Source of the DNA: an uncultured Bacilli bacterium
GTDB lineage: Bacteria > Bacillota_I > Bacilli_A > RF39 > UBA660
Assembly (NCBI GenBank): GCA_947581765.1
Contig: CANPVU010000004.1
Span: forward strand, 1-61,577
Reading direction: 5' to 3'
Length of the DNA stretch: 61,577 nucleotides
Shown: one piece after another, positions 27,877 to 39,181 of the stretch
How positions within the stretch are numbered: the first letter of the stretch is position 1
How the letters are laid out: each line of letters opens with the position of its first letter
Notes under the pieces: generated by a model
The model's database searches: none
The model's input: only the letters and a program-made list of their open reading frames with translations
What the model was told of the DNA's origin: nothing
Position numbers and translations under genes: made by a program

Positions 27877-30800
27877 TTATCTTTCTAAATCTTCATCATT
27901 GGTTTCTTCAACACTTCTAGTGTTTTCTTGTTTATCTAAATCAAGTTCACTATCAATTCGTGCTTTTTCTTTTTGTAGTTCTCTAATTCTATCATTTTGA
28001 GTAAATGGTTTATCAAGTTCTTCCTTAATATCAATGAGTTGCTTTTCATTATAAGCAATTTGTTCTTTTGTAGTATTTATTTTATTACCAAAACTTTTTA
28101 AAATATTTTCTAATTTATAAATATTACCTATCTCATCTAAATTACTTATTTCAACTTTATACTTTCCTACACCTTTTACATAGACAACTGGTTTATAACA
28201 TAATTCATCTTTTGTTCCTACAATATCAAAACCACTAATTTCTCCTAGTTTTATTTCTTCATTAGTTTTTAATAAAGATAAACTTTGATAAAACTTTGTA
28301 CTTGCATCTTTTCTTGAATCAAATAATTGATCTCTAATAGTAATTTGAAAATTATCAGCTGATAAATCTTTTACTTTTAAAATATCAGTTTCAAGATTAC
28401 TTAAATATTGAGTTTGATATTTTAATTGTCTAGGTAAATCACGATTATATTTTGTTTCTAATTCAATATGTGATTTATCATATCTACTTTTAGATAAATA
28501 TAATTGTTTTAGTTCATTTTCAACTTTAAACTTATCTAATATTAATGGATTACCACTTGCAAGTGCTTTTACTTCTGCATAAGTTAATGTATCTCTATCT
28601 AAATCTTCGGCAGTTCTTCCACCACCATTACTATTAACCATAATTTGATTTATGAAAGTTGATTTAGTTTGAATTAATTGATATGAATATGCATCAAAAC
28701 TACCCTCGGTTACATATCTATATATCTCAACTTCTTCATTTTGATTACCTTGCCTTAAAATTCTACCTTCTCTTTGTTCAATATCAGATGGTCGCCATGG
28801 ACAATCGAGATGATGTAATGCAATTAATTTATCTTGAACATTCATTCCTGCTCCCATCTTTGATGTTGATCCTATTAAAATTCTTTTTGTACCATTTCTC
28901 ATATCTTCAAATAATTTTAATTTTTGTGGATTAGTTTTAGCATTATGAATAAATTCTATTTCTGCTTCTGGAACACCTTTTTCCATTAGTTTAGTTTTAA
29001 TATCATCATATATATTAAATGTCCCATCAGTTTTAGGTGTAGATAAATCACAAAAGACAAGTTGTGTTAACTTGTCTTCTCTGTTTTCCAACCATATTCT
29101 ATAAATGTTTTCTACTGCCATATTTATTTTTGAATTAGGTAAGTCTGGCATAGTTGGATCTATCATTCTTAAATCTAATGCTGCTTTTCTACCATCATTA
29201 GTTACAAGTAACATATTATCCTCTCGTGGATTACAACCATTTCTAATATGCTCACTTCTTTCAGATAACTTTTCAATATATTCTCCAAGTTGTTCACTTT
29301 TAGGTGCAACTATTGTTTTATAATCTCCACCTTTTAATTTTGGCACTGGTAAGTCTAACATCTTCGATGTTTTTATATCAGCAACTTCTTTGAATAAAGT
29401 CATTAACTCTGGAATATTAAAGAATTGTGCAAATCGTGCTTTCGTTCTAAAACCACTACCATCAGGTGCAATTTCAAAACTATTTACTATTTCTCCAAAA
29501 GTTGATGCCCATTCATCAAAATGTTCTAATCCCATTTCTCTTAATCTATCAAGTTGTAGATATTTTTGCATAGCAAATAATTCTCCCATTGAATTAGAGA
29601 TAGGAGTTCCTGTTGCAAATACTGCACCTTTTCCACCATTATTTTCAAGAATATAACTTATCTTCATAAATAAGTCAGTTGCTTTTTTACTTTCACTATT
29701 ATTTATACCTGCAACATTTCTTATTTTTGAATACATTGGTAAATTCTTAAACATATGTGCTTCATCAACTATTAGTTCATCAACACCAAGTTCTTCAAAT
29801 GTTACTACATCATCTTTTGGCCTATCTAATAATGTTTTTAATTTGGTATCCATACTCGTTTTAATTTGTTCAAGTTTTTTAACGCTTAAACTATCACCAG
29901 ATTCTTCTTTAATTCTTTCAATAGCATTTACAACTTCTTCTATTTCTTTTTCTATATGTTTTTGTTCATATTCTTTACTCATAGGAATTAATCCAAAACT
30001 TGAATGTGCAATTAAAACTGCATCATATTCTCCTGTTGCTATTTTTCCCATAAGTTTTTTTCTTCTAGTTTTTTCAAAATCTTTTTGAGTTGCTACAAGT
30101 ATATTTGCCGTTGGATATAATTTTAAGATTTCATTTGCCCATTGCCCTAACAAATGATTAGGGACAACAAACATTGGTTTACTAACAATACCTAGTCTTT
30201 TTAATTCCATTGCACTAGCAATACACTCATAAGTTTTCCCTGCACCTACTGCATGAGCAAGTAAAGTATTACCACCATATAAAACACGAGCAACTGCATT
30301 TTTTTGATGTTCACGAAGTTCTATATTTGGATTCATTCCATCGAAAGTAAGATGACTACCATCAAACTCTCTTTCTTTCATACAATTAAATTGTTCATTA
30401 TAAAGTTTTTTTAGTCTATTTCTTCTTTCTTCATCTTTCCAAATCCATTCTTTAAACTCTTGTTTTATTAATTCTTGTTTTTCTCTAGCATTTGCAGTTT
30501 CTACAGGATTTACTACTCTTCGATCATCATCTAATTTATCATATATAGTTACACTTTGAAGATTTAAAGCATTTTTTATTAAAGATAAAGCATCTGCTCT
30601 ATCAGTTCCCCAAACACTTGTATTCTTAACTCCATAACCATATAAGCCACTTGCTTGAAATAACCATGTATTTACTTCTTTTGCATATTTTATCTTTAAT
30701 CTACTTTTATTCCAACTTTGAATATCTAATAATTCACAACAAAATTGATGATATACATCTTCTGGTACCCAAGTAGATCCTAACTTAACACTTATCTCAT

Positions 30801-33800
30801 CATATTCAAGTGGTGTAGGTTGTACTCTTTCAAGTGCCTCAATGTTTTTATCAAACTTATTATCTTCATTTATTGATTTAGCATAATTAAGTTTATGTTT
30901 AACATTACCACTTAAATATTCACTTGCGATTACCCAACCTTTATTAAAGTCATTTAATTTTTCAGGATCTTGATAGATTAAATTATCAAGCTCTTCTATA
31001 ATTTCATCATCAGTTTTTGGATATAATGTTTTCATATATTCAAAATCTACACAACCACGATTATTAAGTGAATACTTTAATGCATCTTCTGCAGTTTCAG
31101 CACTTGTTATTACTTTACTTTTTCTTATTGTTCTTTTAGTAAAGACATCTCCCTTTTCATATTTAGGTTTATCATCTTCTATGTCTTCATCTTCTTTACT
31201 AACTTTATTTTCAATAGATGTAAGTAAATAATAATCTGGATCGCTTTCAAATGCTCTTGCATTTACACTATCATTAATATAACCATATCTTTTATAAAAC
31301 TCATCATATTCTTTACTTAACTTTTCTTGTGCTAGTGATAATTCTTCATCACTACCATCACGAAGTTGTATATCAAATACATCTCTTAAAGCATTTTTCA
31401 CTTTACAAAGACCAATAATTCTTTTTGCTACCATACCCTCTTGAATAGAATATGGAACTAAACTAGAGAATTGTCTTTGATATATTATGTCTTTTCCATC
31501 TTTATTAATAATGGTAAAAGCATTATTCTTAATACTATCATCTGCGTCTAATACATCTAAATTAGTATCATTGTTTTCTATAAAACTACTTTGTTCATAT
31601 ATGTTACTTGGTAATTGTCTTAATGCTCGTTGCATTATTTCATTTATATCTTTATCTTCAAATGGAATACAAGTTGCCATATCAAAATGTGTTGTAGTTT
31701 CCATTTTACCAAGCATCATATTTGGATTATCAATATAATAATTATTGATAGTTATCCCATCTTCATTTTCACTTGTATAAATCCATTTTTCTTCACTTAT
31801 ATCTTGTTTTAATTCATCTCTCTTTTTTAAGAAAATAATATCAGATGTCACTCTTGCATTAGCATTATTTGTAAATGTATTATTTGGTAATCTAATTGCA
31901 CCTAAAAACTCTGCTCGTTTTGCAATATACTCTCTTACTCTTGTATCTTTCTTATCAAGTGTTCCATCAGTAGTTATAAAAGCAATTATTCCACCATCTC
32001 TAACTTTATCAAGTGTCTTTTGGAAGAAATAATCATGTATTAAAAACTTATCTTTATATCTTTTATCATAGACAGTATTACTTCCAAAAGGAACATTACC
32101 AACTGCAACATCAAATAACTCATCTGCTACTTTTGAATTTTCATAACCAGTTATTTCTATTTTTGCATTAGGATAAAGTTTTTTAGCAATTCTTCCACTT
32201 ATACCATCTAACTCAACACCATATAATTTAGATTTATTAAATTCTTCTGGTAATCTACCGAAGAAATTTCCAATAGCACAACTTGGCTCTAAAATATTCC
32301 CTTTTTCAAATCCAAATTGTTTAAGTGCATTATATATTCCATCTATTACCATATTTGGAGTATAAAAAGATGATAAGGTTGAATGTGCAACTGCTTTATA
32401 TTCTTCATCACTTAAAAGTAATTTTAATCTTTCTCTTTCACTTTTCCAATTATCTTTTCTTTCATCAAAAGCATCAGCAATTCCACCCCAACCTACATAA
32501 CGAGATAAAATGTCTTGTTCTTCTTTTGTTGCGTTTCTATCTTCATTTTCAAGTTGTTTCAAAATTTCAATAGCTTTTATATTATCTTCAAATCTTGATT
32601 TTGCTCCAAAACTTCTTTCAATTTTACTATCGTCAATATGATAATTAAATGTTGGATACTCATCCTTGACTTCAGTTTCAATATTTCTTATTTCATAAGT
32701 AATATCAGATACTTCATTAACTATTTGTTCTAATTCTTGACTATCAATTTCACCTTGATTTATAAGTTTCGTACTAGGTATATCCATATCAAATTGCTTT
32801 TCGTCAAAATTATTCCAATAAATATGAATCATATTTGGAGTAAATCTTATTGAAAAATCCTTATCTTTATATAAGGATTGAATAAAAGCGTTATTTAATA
32901 TTAATTCATTTAATTTTATTTCTTCAGTTTTGTCAGTATTAAAAAATGTAAAACTATTTTCACTATCAGCATAATCATCAATCAAAGAACTTTTTAAAAT
33001 TATAGATAAATTTCTTTTTTTACTAGATATATGTTCCCATCGTTGTAACTCAACATTGTATATTTCAAAAGTATTCATATATCTTGTATCAAAGGAATTA
33101 AATATACCGCATATTTTATTAGCTAATAAATTTTCTCTTGATTCAAACAAAGATAATTGTTCTACATCTTCATCTATTATATTTTTTAGCTCATTACTTT
33201 CTAATTTTTCCTTATGCTTTTTTTCTTTTTCAACAGCATAAATACGCTCTAAGATTTCATAATTTACTCCAGTGTTAATTTCAATAGATTCTAGACTTTT
33301 TTTTAAATCATTATCTATAATATCCTCTTCAATTATAGAAATAATTTCTTCTTTAATTTTATCTAAAACTATAACATATTTATTGATTTCCTTATATAAA
33401 CTACAGCTTTCTTTATTAATAACTTGCATACATTTCATGATATTATCCATTGACAATTTTTTTAATTGTGAATATGAACTTTCTGTATCTATTGGAATAT
33501 CTTTACCTATTTTAGTTAAAATAATAGAGGATATAGATTCACTCACAAATTTTTTTTCGTCTAAACTCAAATTTGAATAATTATTATTTAATAAATTATC
33601 TATATTCACTTTTAATGCAATAGTAAATTTTTCAGAAATTGATATATCATTTCTATTAAGTTCTAATTTATTCTTGAAAGAATAAATATTAGCTATATCT
33701 TCATCATACTTTGCATTATATTTCCAAATAATAAATGATTTTCCATAAGTTTGAGCTATATCAAAAACGTATACTTTATAATCATTTTTTAAAATTGGGA

Positions 33801-34041
33801 TTCCATGACTCCCTCTTTTTATTCTTCTATTCACAGATTCTTTATTCCAATCATCAAAGGTTGCAAATATTTTGCCTCTAGGATTATATGAATAAATATT
33901 AAGTAAGTTATCAATAGAATGATAACCTAAATTTTCAGACCAAAATCTAATAAAATCATGCCAACCTTTATCATAATTAAGTATATCTTTAATGGTTTCA
34001 TCACGATTATTGTAAAAAAAATTAACAAATTTTTTATTCAA
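27877..34041 (-). CDS. SNF2-type helicase/N6-adenine methylase giant protein of ICEs
   Basis: This 2054-residue protein is typical of Bacillota conjugative elements. Its N-terminal 100 residues ([34 protein letters not shown]) resemble an ArdC-type DNA-binding domain. A methylase follows at about 560-760 ([36 protein letters not shown]); NVPFG replaces NPPY, as is usual in this family. A helicase is at about 1265-1760 ([50 protein letters not shown]). A coiled coil closes it. The start is TTG with an unusual GAGGGGGGG site, and no in-frame Met occurs for nearly 200 codons. It may protect or unwind transferred DNA. No relaxase motif is present. Confidence 0.88.
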   Translation of the reverse strand: MNKKFVNFFYNNRDETIKDILNYDKGWHDFIRFWSENLGYHSIDNLLNIYSYNPRGKIFATFDDWNKESVNRRIKRGSHGIPILKNDYKVYVFDIAQTYGKSFIIWKYNAKYDEDIANIYSFKNKLELNRNDISISEKFTIALKVNIDNLLNNNYSNLSLDEKKFVSESISSIILTKIGKDIPIDTESSYSQLKKLSMDNIMKCMQVINKESCSLYKEINKYVIVLDKIKEEIISIIEEDIIDNDLKKSLESIEINTGVNYEILERIYAVEKEKKHKEKLESNELKNIIDEDVEQLSLFESRENLLANKICGIFNSFDTRYMNTFEIYNVELQRWEHISSKKRNLSIILKSSLIDDYADSENSFTFFNTDKTEEIKLNELILNNAFIQSLYKDKDFSIRFTPNMIHIYWNNFDEKQFDMDIPSTKLINQGEIDSQELEQIVNEVSDITYEIRNIETEVKDEYPTFNYHIDDSKIERSFGAKSRFEDNIKAIEILKQLENEDRNATKEEQDILSRYVGWGGIADAFDERKDNWKSERERLKLLLSDEEYKAVAHSTLSSFYTPNMVIDGIYNALKQFGFEKGNILEPSCAIGNFFGRLPEEFNKSKLYGVELDGISGRIAKKLYPNAKIEITGYENSKVADELFDVAVGNVPFGSNTVYDKRYKDKFLIHDYFFQKTLDKVRDGGIIAFITTDGTLDKKDTRVREYIAKRAEFLGAIRLPNNTFTNNANARVTSDIIFLKKRDELKQDISEEKWIYTSENEDGITINNYYIDNPNMMLGKMETTTHFDMATCIPFEDKDINEIMQRALRQLPSNIYEQSSFIENNDTNLDVLDADDSIKNNAFTIINKDGKDIIYQRQFSSLVPYSIQEGMVAKRIIGLCKVKNALRDVFDIQLRDGSDEELSLAQEKLSKEYDEFYKRYGYINDSVNARAFESDPDYYLLTSIENKVSKEDEDIEDDKPKYEKGDVFTKRTIRKSKVITSAETAEDALKYSLNNRGCVDFEYMKTLYPKTDDEIIEELDNLIYQDPEKLNDFNKGWVIASEYLSGNVKHKLNYAKSINEDNKFDKNIEALERVQPTPLEYDEISVKLGSTWVPEDVYHQFCCELLDIQSWNKSRLKIKYAKEVNTWLFQASGLYGYGVKNTSVWGTDRADALSLIKNALNLQSVTIYDKLDDDRRVVNPVETANAREKQELIKQEFKEWIWKDEERRNRLKKLYNEQFNCMKEREFDGSHLTFDGMNPNIELREHQKNAVARVLYGGNTLLAHAVGAGKTYECIASAMELKRLGIVSKPMFVVPNHLLGQWANEILKLYPTANILVATQKDFEKTRRKKLMGKIATGEYDAVLIAHSSFGLIPMSKEYEQKHIEKEIEEVVNAIERIKEESGDSLSVKKLEQIKTSMDTKLKTLLDRPKDDVVTFEELGVDELIVDEAHMFKNLPMYSKIRNVAGINNSESKKATDLFMKISYILENNGGKGAVFATGTPISNSMGELFAMQKYLQLDRLREMGLEHFDEWASTFGEIVNSFEIAPDGSGFRTKARFAQFFNIPELMTLFKEVADIKTSKMLDLPVPKLKGGDYKTIVAPKSEQLGEYIEKLSERSEHIRNGCNPREDNMLLVTNDGRKAALDLRMIDPTMPDLPNSKINMAVENIYRIWLENREDKLTQLVFCDLSTPKTDGTFNIYDDIKTKLMEKGVPEAEIEFIHNAKTNPQKLKLFEDMRNGTKRILIGSTSKMGAGMNVQDKLIALHHLDCPWRPSDIEQREGRILRQGNQNEEVEIYRYVTEGSFDAYSYQLIQTKSTFINQIMVNSNGGGRTAEDLDRDTLTYAEVKALASGNPLILDKFKVENELKQLYLSKSRYDKSHIELETKYNRDLPRQLKYQTQYLSNLETDILKVKDLSADNFQITIRDQLFDSRKDASTKFYQSLSLLKTNEEIKLGEISGFDIVGTKDELCYKPVVYVKGVGKYKVEISNLDEIGNIYKLENILKSFGNKINTTKEQIAYNEKQLIDIKEELDKPFTQNDRIRELQKEKARIDSELDLDKQENTRSVEETNDEDLER

Positions 34042-34047
34042 AATTTT

Positions 34048-34056
34048 CCCCCCCTC
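34048..34056 (-). promoter_or_regulatory. unusual G-rich ribosome binding site for the TTG-started giant protein
   Basis: GAGGGGGGG lies six bases before TTG 34041. It is the only strong site near and fixes the start. Confidence 0.65.
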
Positions 34057-34059
34057 AAA

Positions 34060-34088
34060 AAAATTGGTATATTTCTATACCAAAAATT
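34060..34088 (-). terminator. terminator/attenuator between the coupling protein and giant protein genes
   Basis: The stem is TTGGTATA/TATACCAA with a GAAA loop and a T7 run on the minus strand. It ends seven bases before the ribosome site of the giant protein, so it could control read-through into it. Confidence 0.75.
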
Positions 34089-34091
34089 TAG

Positions 34092-36059
34092 TTATTTTAA
34101 ATAAATCTCTATTTTTGAATTTCTGTTTTTTCTATTTATCTTTTCTTTGTTTGAAATAATTGAAAAATTAAAATTCATGTGTTCAGATAAAGTTGTTAAT
34201 TGTAGAATATCTACATTTGACATGATTGAAGATAAGTATAAATCAACACGATTTACATTGTTATAATTTACATATTGCACTTCATAATCAACATTTATAA
34301 ATATTTTTAAAACTTCATCTATTATTTCATCAAGTTTTCTCTTAATATCATTATTTATTGAATCTAATTCAAATTTTTCAGATTGCACTTTTGATTGTAT
34401 ATCATTATTATTATTCAACTGTATATCTTCAACAGTATAATAAGTATCAACAAGTCTTTGTAAAGGTCTTTTAGTTCTTTCTATTTCTCCAGACCTATAA
34501 CAACTAAATTTTTTATAAATAATAGTATCTCTTAATATTGGATATCCTTTTGTTGGAAATATAATTATCTTATAATGTAATTGTTTTATTTCATCAGCTG
34601 TCATAAGACTTCTACTAATCAATGATGTATTTTTACTACCATTATTATTAATAAAACTCATTGAGTAATTTACTGAAGATGTTAAAACACCATGCGCTCC
34701 TAATCTTTTACTTATTTCATCAGCTGTACTTTGTGTATTTGTTTTTAAATATGCTAACCCACAGTTATCTTGAATAATTTGACTAACTTCTTTACCATAT
34801 AAATTATCCAATTGAGCAAAACTTTGTAAAAAGAAATTAAACCACATACCCCTGCTTCTTGCTACACTAACCATTGTAGTAATATCTGATAATGGTGGTG
34901 TATTAGCAAACTCATCTAACATAAATACTAAATCATAAGGAAGTCTTTTATTTTCTTGCTCATTACATAATAAAACCAAAGTTTTATAAATTAATGAAAC
35001 AATTATAGAAATTAATGAATAGTAGATTTTTGATTCATCTGGAATGCAACAATATAATACGGTAGGTTTCTTACCCAAAACATCAAAATCAAAATCCGAA
35101 TTAGATGTAATATTTTCTACATTGACATCATCATATAAAGTCATTCTTTCATTGAATGTTGATGTTATAGATCTATATGTTGTATCTGATATATTTAATA
35201 TTGGTAATAATTTGTCTTTGCTTTTCATCTCATAAGTTTTAGACTCCATATATTTTTTTAATTTTTTGTTATTTGTTTCTGTCATAGAACTATTTTGAAA
35301 CTTTTTTACAGATGTCAAAGTAATTTGATTTCTATTGATTTTACCATCAGCATATTCTTCCAAAAATAAAAAAATAATGCCATACAATAAATCGGCACTA
35401 CTATTATTCCAAAACTTCTCACGAGCAGTTGTATCATCCATTATCATTTTAGATATATCATTAACCAATTGATTTGCTTCTGCAAAATGAATTATTGATT
35501 TATTTTTATACTCCATTTTTTTATCTTCGTTTATTTCATTTTCACTTAATTTTTTAAAATTATTATATAACTCATATTCCTTTATTACTGGTTCAAGTAA
35601 ATTTATATGATGACTATATTCTGGGTGTCTAAAGTCAAGAGTTATTACATCATAACCATTTTCTTTAAACAATTTACTTGTTGTCGAAAAAATCTCTCCT
35701 TTAGGATCGGTAATAAAAACACTTTTTTTAGTTTTTGCAGTTGCAATAAAAGAGCAACTTGGAATAACAGCAGTAGCACTTTTTCCACTACCTGTAGAAC
35801 CTAAATAAATCCAATGAGGTGTTTCCATATCAAACCATACCTTTTTATTATTTTTACTATAATATATCGGAAAACCACTTTCATCTATATTATCTATATA
35901 TTCTAAATGGAAATTCTTTTTTATTTCAGTTAATGTGGCCCATCTTGCAGATCCATGTTCTTTATTGTCCTTTATTTTTTCTTTTGAAATCAAAGGTTCT
36001 ACAAATAGCAATATAATAATAATTACAAAAATTAATAAACTTACAACTACTAATTGCAT
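34092..36059 (-). CDS. TraG/VirD4-type conjugative coupling protein
   Basis: This membrane ATPase brings the DNA-relaxase complex to a type IV secretion channel. I start at ATG 36059 (MQLVVVSLLIFVIIII); the TTG 24 bases upstream lies inside the previous gene. The 655 residues have one N-terminal membrane helix (2-22), Walker A YLGSTGSGKSATAVIP (near 85), ITDPKGEIF, Walker B LVFMLDEFANTPPL (near 385), and SVARSRGMWFNFFLQSFAQL. It lacks the second helix some VirD4 proteins have. It is the clearest conjugation gene on the element. Confidence 0.92.
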   Translation of the reverse strand: MQLVVVSLLIFVIIIILLFVEPLISKEKIKDNKEHGSARWATLTEIKKNFHLEYIDNIDESGFPIYYSKNNKKVWFDMETPHWIYLGSTGSGKSATAVIPSCSFIATAKTKKSVFITDPKGEIFSTTSKLFKENGYDVITLDFRHPEYSHHINLLEPVIKEYELYNNFKKLSENEINEDKKMEYKNKSIIHFAEANQLVNDISKMIMDDTTAREKFWNNSSADLLYGIIFLFLEEYADGKINRNQITLTSVKKFQNSSMTETNNKKLKKYMESKTYEMKSKDKLLPILNISDTTYRSITSTFNERMTLYDDVNVENITSNSDFDFDVLGKKPTVLYCCIPDESKIYYSLISIIVSLIYKTLVLLCNEQENKRLPYDLVFMLDEFANTPPLSDITTMVSVARSRGMWFNFFLQSFAQLDNLYGKEVSQIIQDNCGLAYLKTNTQSTADEISKRLGAHGVLTSSVNYSMSFINNNGSKNTSLISRSLMTADEIKQLHYKIIIFPTKGYPILRDTIIYKKFSCYRSGEIERTKRPLQRLVDTYYTVEDIQLNNNNDIQSKVQSEKFELDSINNDIKRKLDEIIDEVLKIFINVDYEVQYVNYNNVNRVDLYLSSIMSNVDILQLTTLSEHMNFNFSIISNKEKINRKNRNSKIEIYLK

Positions 36060-36060
36060 T

Positions 36061-36309
36061 TTATCTTTCCACTTCTTTATCAATAAAAGTATTTTTTAAA
36101 AAATTTACTTGTTCTTTTTTAAACTCTATTATTAATTTGTACTGACACTTCTCTGTTTGCACTTTAGTTTGTTCTAATTTTGTTTCCAACTTTCCAATAT
36201 CTTTTTCCAACTTTTTAATTTCATTCAAAACAATTCCTAATTGCTTATCATACTTTTCCAATTTTAATTGTATATTAGAAAATTCTAAATTTAATTTTGT
36301 AAAATCCAT
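36061..36309 (-). CDS. small coiled-coil protein
   Basis: The 82-residue protein is almost entirely a predicted coiled coil (heptads through LNLEFSNIQLKLEKYDKQLG and KLEKDIGKLETKLEQTK). It has no membrane segment and no recognised family. Its stop sits one base before the coupling protein ATG, so the two are translationally coupled, which suggests an accessory role to it. GTAGGAA precedes the ATG. Confidence 0.6.
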   Translation of the reverse strand: MDFTKLNLEFSNIQLKLEKYDKQLGIVLNEIKKLEKDIGKLETKLEQTKVQTEKCQYKLIIEFKKEQVNFLKNTFIDKEVER

Positions 36310-36317
36310 TGTAATTC

Positions 36318-36653
36318 CTACCTTTCTATTTCTTCTTTATAAAAATCATGATTATCATCTTCAACAGCCTGTAAAATATCATCATAATCCATATCTTTTA
36401 TTTTTTCAATAAAAGAGTTATCTTTGGCATAACATTCAGTTAAAAAATAAGCGATTTGAGATGTTGACAAATTACTATATTCATCATCCAAATATAAATT
36501 GTATGACAATTCTTGAATATTAATTGCAGTTTCATCATCAACATTAATTTCTTCATTTTTTGAAACATCATAGATGCTATCATATATACAATATATATTT
36601 AAATTAGCCTTATCTTCATTTGATAATCTTTTATACATTTCTAAAATATTCAT
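36318..36653 (-). CDS. hypothetical acidic element protein
   Basis: I do not recognise this 111-residue acidic, soluble protein (MNILEMYKRLSNEDKANLNI at the start, DDILQAVEDDNHDFYKEEI at the end). Its ribosome site GGGAGGAGG lies within the coding sequence of the overlapping small membrane protein at 36631. It is followed closely by the coiled-coil and coupling protein genes, so it probably belongs to that transcript. Confidence 0.55.
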   Translation of the reverse strand: MNILEMYKRLSNEDKANLNIYCIYDSIYDVSKNEEINVDDETAINIQELSYNLYLDDEYSNLSTSQIAYFLTECYAKDNSFIEKIKDMDYDDILQAVEDDNHDFYKEEIER

Positions 36654-36753
36654 TTTTTTCCTCCTCCCTAGAACATCTACTTGATACTACCAAAGTAGAA
36701 TAAATAAAAAGCAATAAGACTAATCCTATTGCACTTAATATAATTAATAACAT
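36631..36753 (-). CDS. tiny single-span membrane protein with CSREEE motif (copy 1)
   Basis: Too short for the ORF track: 40 residues (MLLIILSAIGLVLLLFIYST, then LVVSSRCSREEEKNEYFRNV). One membrane helix is followed by a short charged tail. AAAGGAGG precedes the ATG. It overlaps the next gene by 23 bases, and its REEE codons double as that gene's ribosome site. A paralogue with the same motif lies at 50270-50386, where it overlaps no gene, so the motif is not only a by-product of the ribosome site. Function unknown. Confidence 0.6.
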   Translation of the reverse strand: MLLIILSAIGLVLLLFIYSTLVVSSRCSREEEKNEYFRNV

Positions 36754-36804
36754 AAGTTCCTCCTTTCATCATATAAAAAAAATTAAAATTAAAAAAATCT
36801 AATC

Positions 36805-37191
36805 TTATCTATCATTATTTAAATTATTATCTTGGTTTATTTCTCTATACTTTAATTCTTCATACTGTTTATAATCTTCTGGAGAACATTTCTTTAGTAA
36901 TTCATGATTTAATGAAACCATATAGTATTTACCATTATTATATTTATATGTTTCAATAGGTTCTCCAATAATCCCTTTATCATTTAGAAAACTTATTAAT
37001 TCATTATCTAAATTTCCATTCATAAAAACATAATTGTCTGATGGTAAATATAGATCTGTTAAATTAACTGTAATATCATCAAAAGGTTCATCAATTAAGT
37101 CTAATCCGACATATATTCTATCATTATTATAAATTCCTACACTTAAAAACAAGTCATTTCCTTTATAAATTCCTATACTTTTCCTATTCAT
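36805..37191 (-). CDS. DUF4313-like protein
   Basis: This is a 128-residue soluble protein. The pattern of ITVNLTDLYLP, then a Asn-rich FMNGNLDNELISFLNDKGI and GEPIETYKYNNGKYYMVSL resembles DUF4313, a family common on conjugative elements and of unknown function. It contains an initial beta-rich segment (SIGIYKGNDLFLSVGIY). GAGAGGAAAG precedes the ATG. It stands between a terminator upstream and the small gene group leading to the coupling protein. Confidence 0.6.
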   Translation of the reverse strand: MNRKSIGIYKGNDLFLSVGIYNNDRIYVGLDLIDEPFDDITVNLTDLYLPSDNYVFMNGNLDNELISFLNDKGIIGEPIETYKYNNGKYYMVSLNHELLKKCSPEDYKQYEELKYREINQDNNLNNDR

Positions 37192-37211
37192 AACTTTCCT
37201 CTCTTTCTTAC

Positions 37212-37240
37212 AAAAAAAAAGAACATTACTGTTCCTTTAA
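37212..37240 (-). terminator. terminator downstream of the ABC operon
   Basis: A short GGAACA/TGTTC stem with a GTAA loop is followed by nine T on the minus strand. Confidence 0.6.
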
Positions 37241-37252
37241 TATATTTACTTT

Positions 37253-37351
37253 TTACTTCTCTTGATTATATTTAAAAGCATATCCCTCACTAATACATAA
37301 TACTTTATCGTCAATTTCTAATTTTTCATTTTTTCTTATGATGAAATCCAT
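37253..37351 (-). CDS. possible 32-residue ORF
   Basis: ATG 37351 opens MDFIIRKNEKLEIDDKVLCI and continues with SEGYAFKYNQEK. The ribosome site is weak (AGGAAAAAG, far upstream). It could be a small gene or a fragment between the ABC genes and the terminator. Confidence 0.3.
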   Translation of the reverse strand: MDFIIRKNEKLEIDDKVLCISEGYAFKYNQEK

Positions 37352-37399
37352 TTTACTATCAACTTTTTCCTTAATTTTTCAATACATTTTAAATGTATT

Positions 37400-39181
37400 T
37401 TACCTTATTAAATCAATAATTCTCTTTTTCATTATTTTATTAACTGGTAATTTTATAAGAATATAAATATATACTAAATAAATAAAGATAAAGAGTAACA
37501 AAATTATCAATGGTGGAAATAGGTTTATATTAAATATAAATTTTATAAGCAAATTAATAAAAAATAATAAAACACAACTAAATAACAAACTTTTTATATA
37601 TCTAAAAAAATATTCTTTTTTAATATTTTTAGTTATTCTCTTTTTATCAATATTGAATAGTTGCATATAACCTATTTCTTTTTTTCTAAAATGAAGTTGC
37701 AACATTATTTCATTCGACAAAAACAACAAGACAATAATACTAGAAAATATAATAATCAAAATCAATATATTAAATAAAAAATTTATACTACTTTGAGAAG
37801 ATTCTATTTTATTATCCCAATACAGATAAACTCCTAATTTTTTTAATTTTGTTACATCTGACTTATTCCCATATAAATTTTTAGTTGAAGCAAAAAGCAC
37901 TTTACTATTTTTTATTTCTCCAAACGTTTTTAAATAATCATAAGGAACCAACATGATATAATCTTTATTACTCAAAGAATAATAAGGATTTGAATCATTA
38001 GCCAAATTAATTATTTTTTCATTTGAAGATATTATTCCTGATATAACAAATTTTTTATTATCAAAAGTTATACTCATCCCTATAGTTTTTTCTGCATCCA
38101 CGTTTGGAAAAAAATTGTTAACTAAATTTAAATTAACCAAAATTTCATTGTTTTTTACTGGGAACTTTCCATATATTAAATTTTCTTTATTTTTAAAATA
38201 ACTATCACAATAATCTGGAAGAATATAACTTTTTATACCATTAGAAAATTCATAATAATAATTATCATATAATTTTAAATCTATAATATCACTTACTTGT
38301 TCATACGTATTTTTTTCAACTTCAAAAGAATTTAATGGATATTTGTCTTTCAGTAAATTTATATACTCATTTTTAAAATTAAATCTAAAACCTAATATAA
38401 ACAAAAATAATGTTAATAATATAGTCGATACCAGAAAACTCTTTTTTGAAGAACTTTTTTTTAATTTGTTAATAACATATTTTTTATCAATCTCTTTAAA
38501 ATTAATTTCACATTTTTTTTCTTTGAAATTTGGCTCACAATTTTTTTGAAACTTTTTTGAATTATTTTTAGAAACTACTTTGTCAACATTTCCATAATCC
38601 AAATAAATTATTTGATCTGCTATTTCATCAAAATAATTATCATGTGTCGAAATAATAATTATTTTATTAAAGTTTTTAATTTTATTAAATTCTTTAACTA
38701 TAATTTTAGCATTATTTTCGTCTAATGAAGCTGTTGGCTCATCAGCTAAAATTAAATCATTATCAACCAATAACATTCTGCACAAAGCTACTCGTTGTCT
38801 TTCTCCACCTGATAGTTCATTTGGATACTTATCAAGAAAACTTAATACTCCAAATAATTCAGCATAATAATTTATTTTTTCTTTATCACAACAAACCATC
38901 ATTAAATTTTCAATAACTGTCATATTAGAAAATAAATTACTAGCTTGTGTCATATATCCAACAAAATGATTTTTGCGAAAATCTTGAATAACATTACTAT
39001 CAATTATATATTCGCCACTATAATCTAAAACTATACCAGATAATATATTAAGTAAAGTTGTTTTTCCACTACCAGAAACACCTTTTATAACATATATGTT
39101 TCCAGGCATAAACGAATAACTTATTTTATTTAAAATTGTTTTATCACCATATTTCTTTGTAATTTTTTCTAATTTTATCAT
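37400..39181 (-). CDS. ABC transporter, fused ATPase and permease (MacB/LolD-like), second of a pair
   Basis: The 593-residue protein joins an ATPase (1-215: Walker A KGVSGSGKTTLLNILSG, signature LSGGERQRVALCR, Walker B DNDLILADEPTAS) to a permease with FtsX-like layout. That part has a membrane helix near 245, an external domain of about 190 residues and three C-terminal helices. ATPases of this form occur in bacteriocin-immunity and peptide-extrusion systems. Its ATG overlaps the stop of the upstream paralogue by four bases (ATGA), so the two probably form a heterodimer. The substrate is unknown; the lipoprotein upstream is the likely partner. Confidence 0.85.
   Translation of the reverse strand: MIKLEKITKKYGDKTILNKISYSFMPGNIYVIKGVSGSGKTTLLNILSGIVLDYSGEYIIDSNVIQDFRKNHFVGYMTQASNLFSNMTVIENLMMVCCDKEKINYYAELFGVLSFLDKYPNELSGGERQRVALCRMLLVDNDLILADEPTASLDENNAKIIVKEFNKIKNFNKIIIISTHDNYFDEIADQIIYLDYGNVDKVVSKNNSKKFQKNCEPNFKEKKCEINFKEIDKKYVINKLKKSSSKKSFLVSTILLTLFLFILGFRFNFKNEYINLLKDKYPLNSFEVEKNTYEQVSDIIDLKLYDNYYYEFSNGIKSYILPDYCDSYFKNKENLIYGKFPVKNNEILVNLNLVNNFFPNVDAEKTIGMSITFDNKKFVISGIISSNEKIINLANDSNPYYSLSNKDYIMLVPYDYLKTFGEIKNSKVLFASTKNLYGNKSDVTKLKKLGVYLYWDNKIESSQSSINFLFNILILIIIFSSIIVLLFLSNEIMLQLHFRKKEIGYMQLFNIDKKRITKNIKKEYFFRYIKSLLFSCVLLFFINLLIKFIFNINLFPPLIILLLFIFIYLVYIYILIKLPVNKIMKKRIIDLIR

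Noticed and set aside
27737-28000. Plus-strand 87-residue ORF
   Set aside because: Antisense to the end of the giant protein; no ribosome site or conserved pattern.
27877-34041. Relaxase domain in the giant protein
   Set aside because: The N-terminus resembles an ArdC-type domain and has no His-triad or catalytic Tyr pattern of relaxases; the rest is methylase and helicase.
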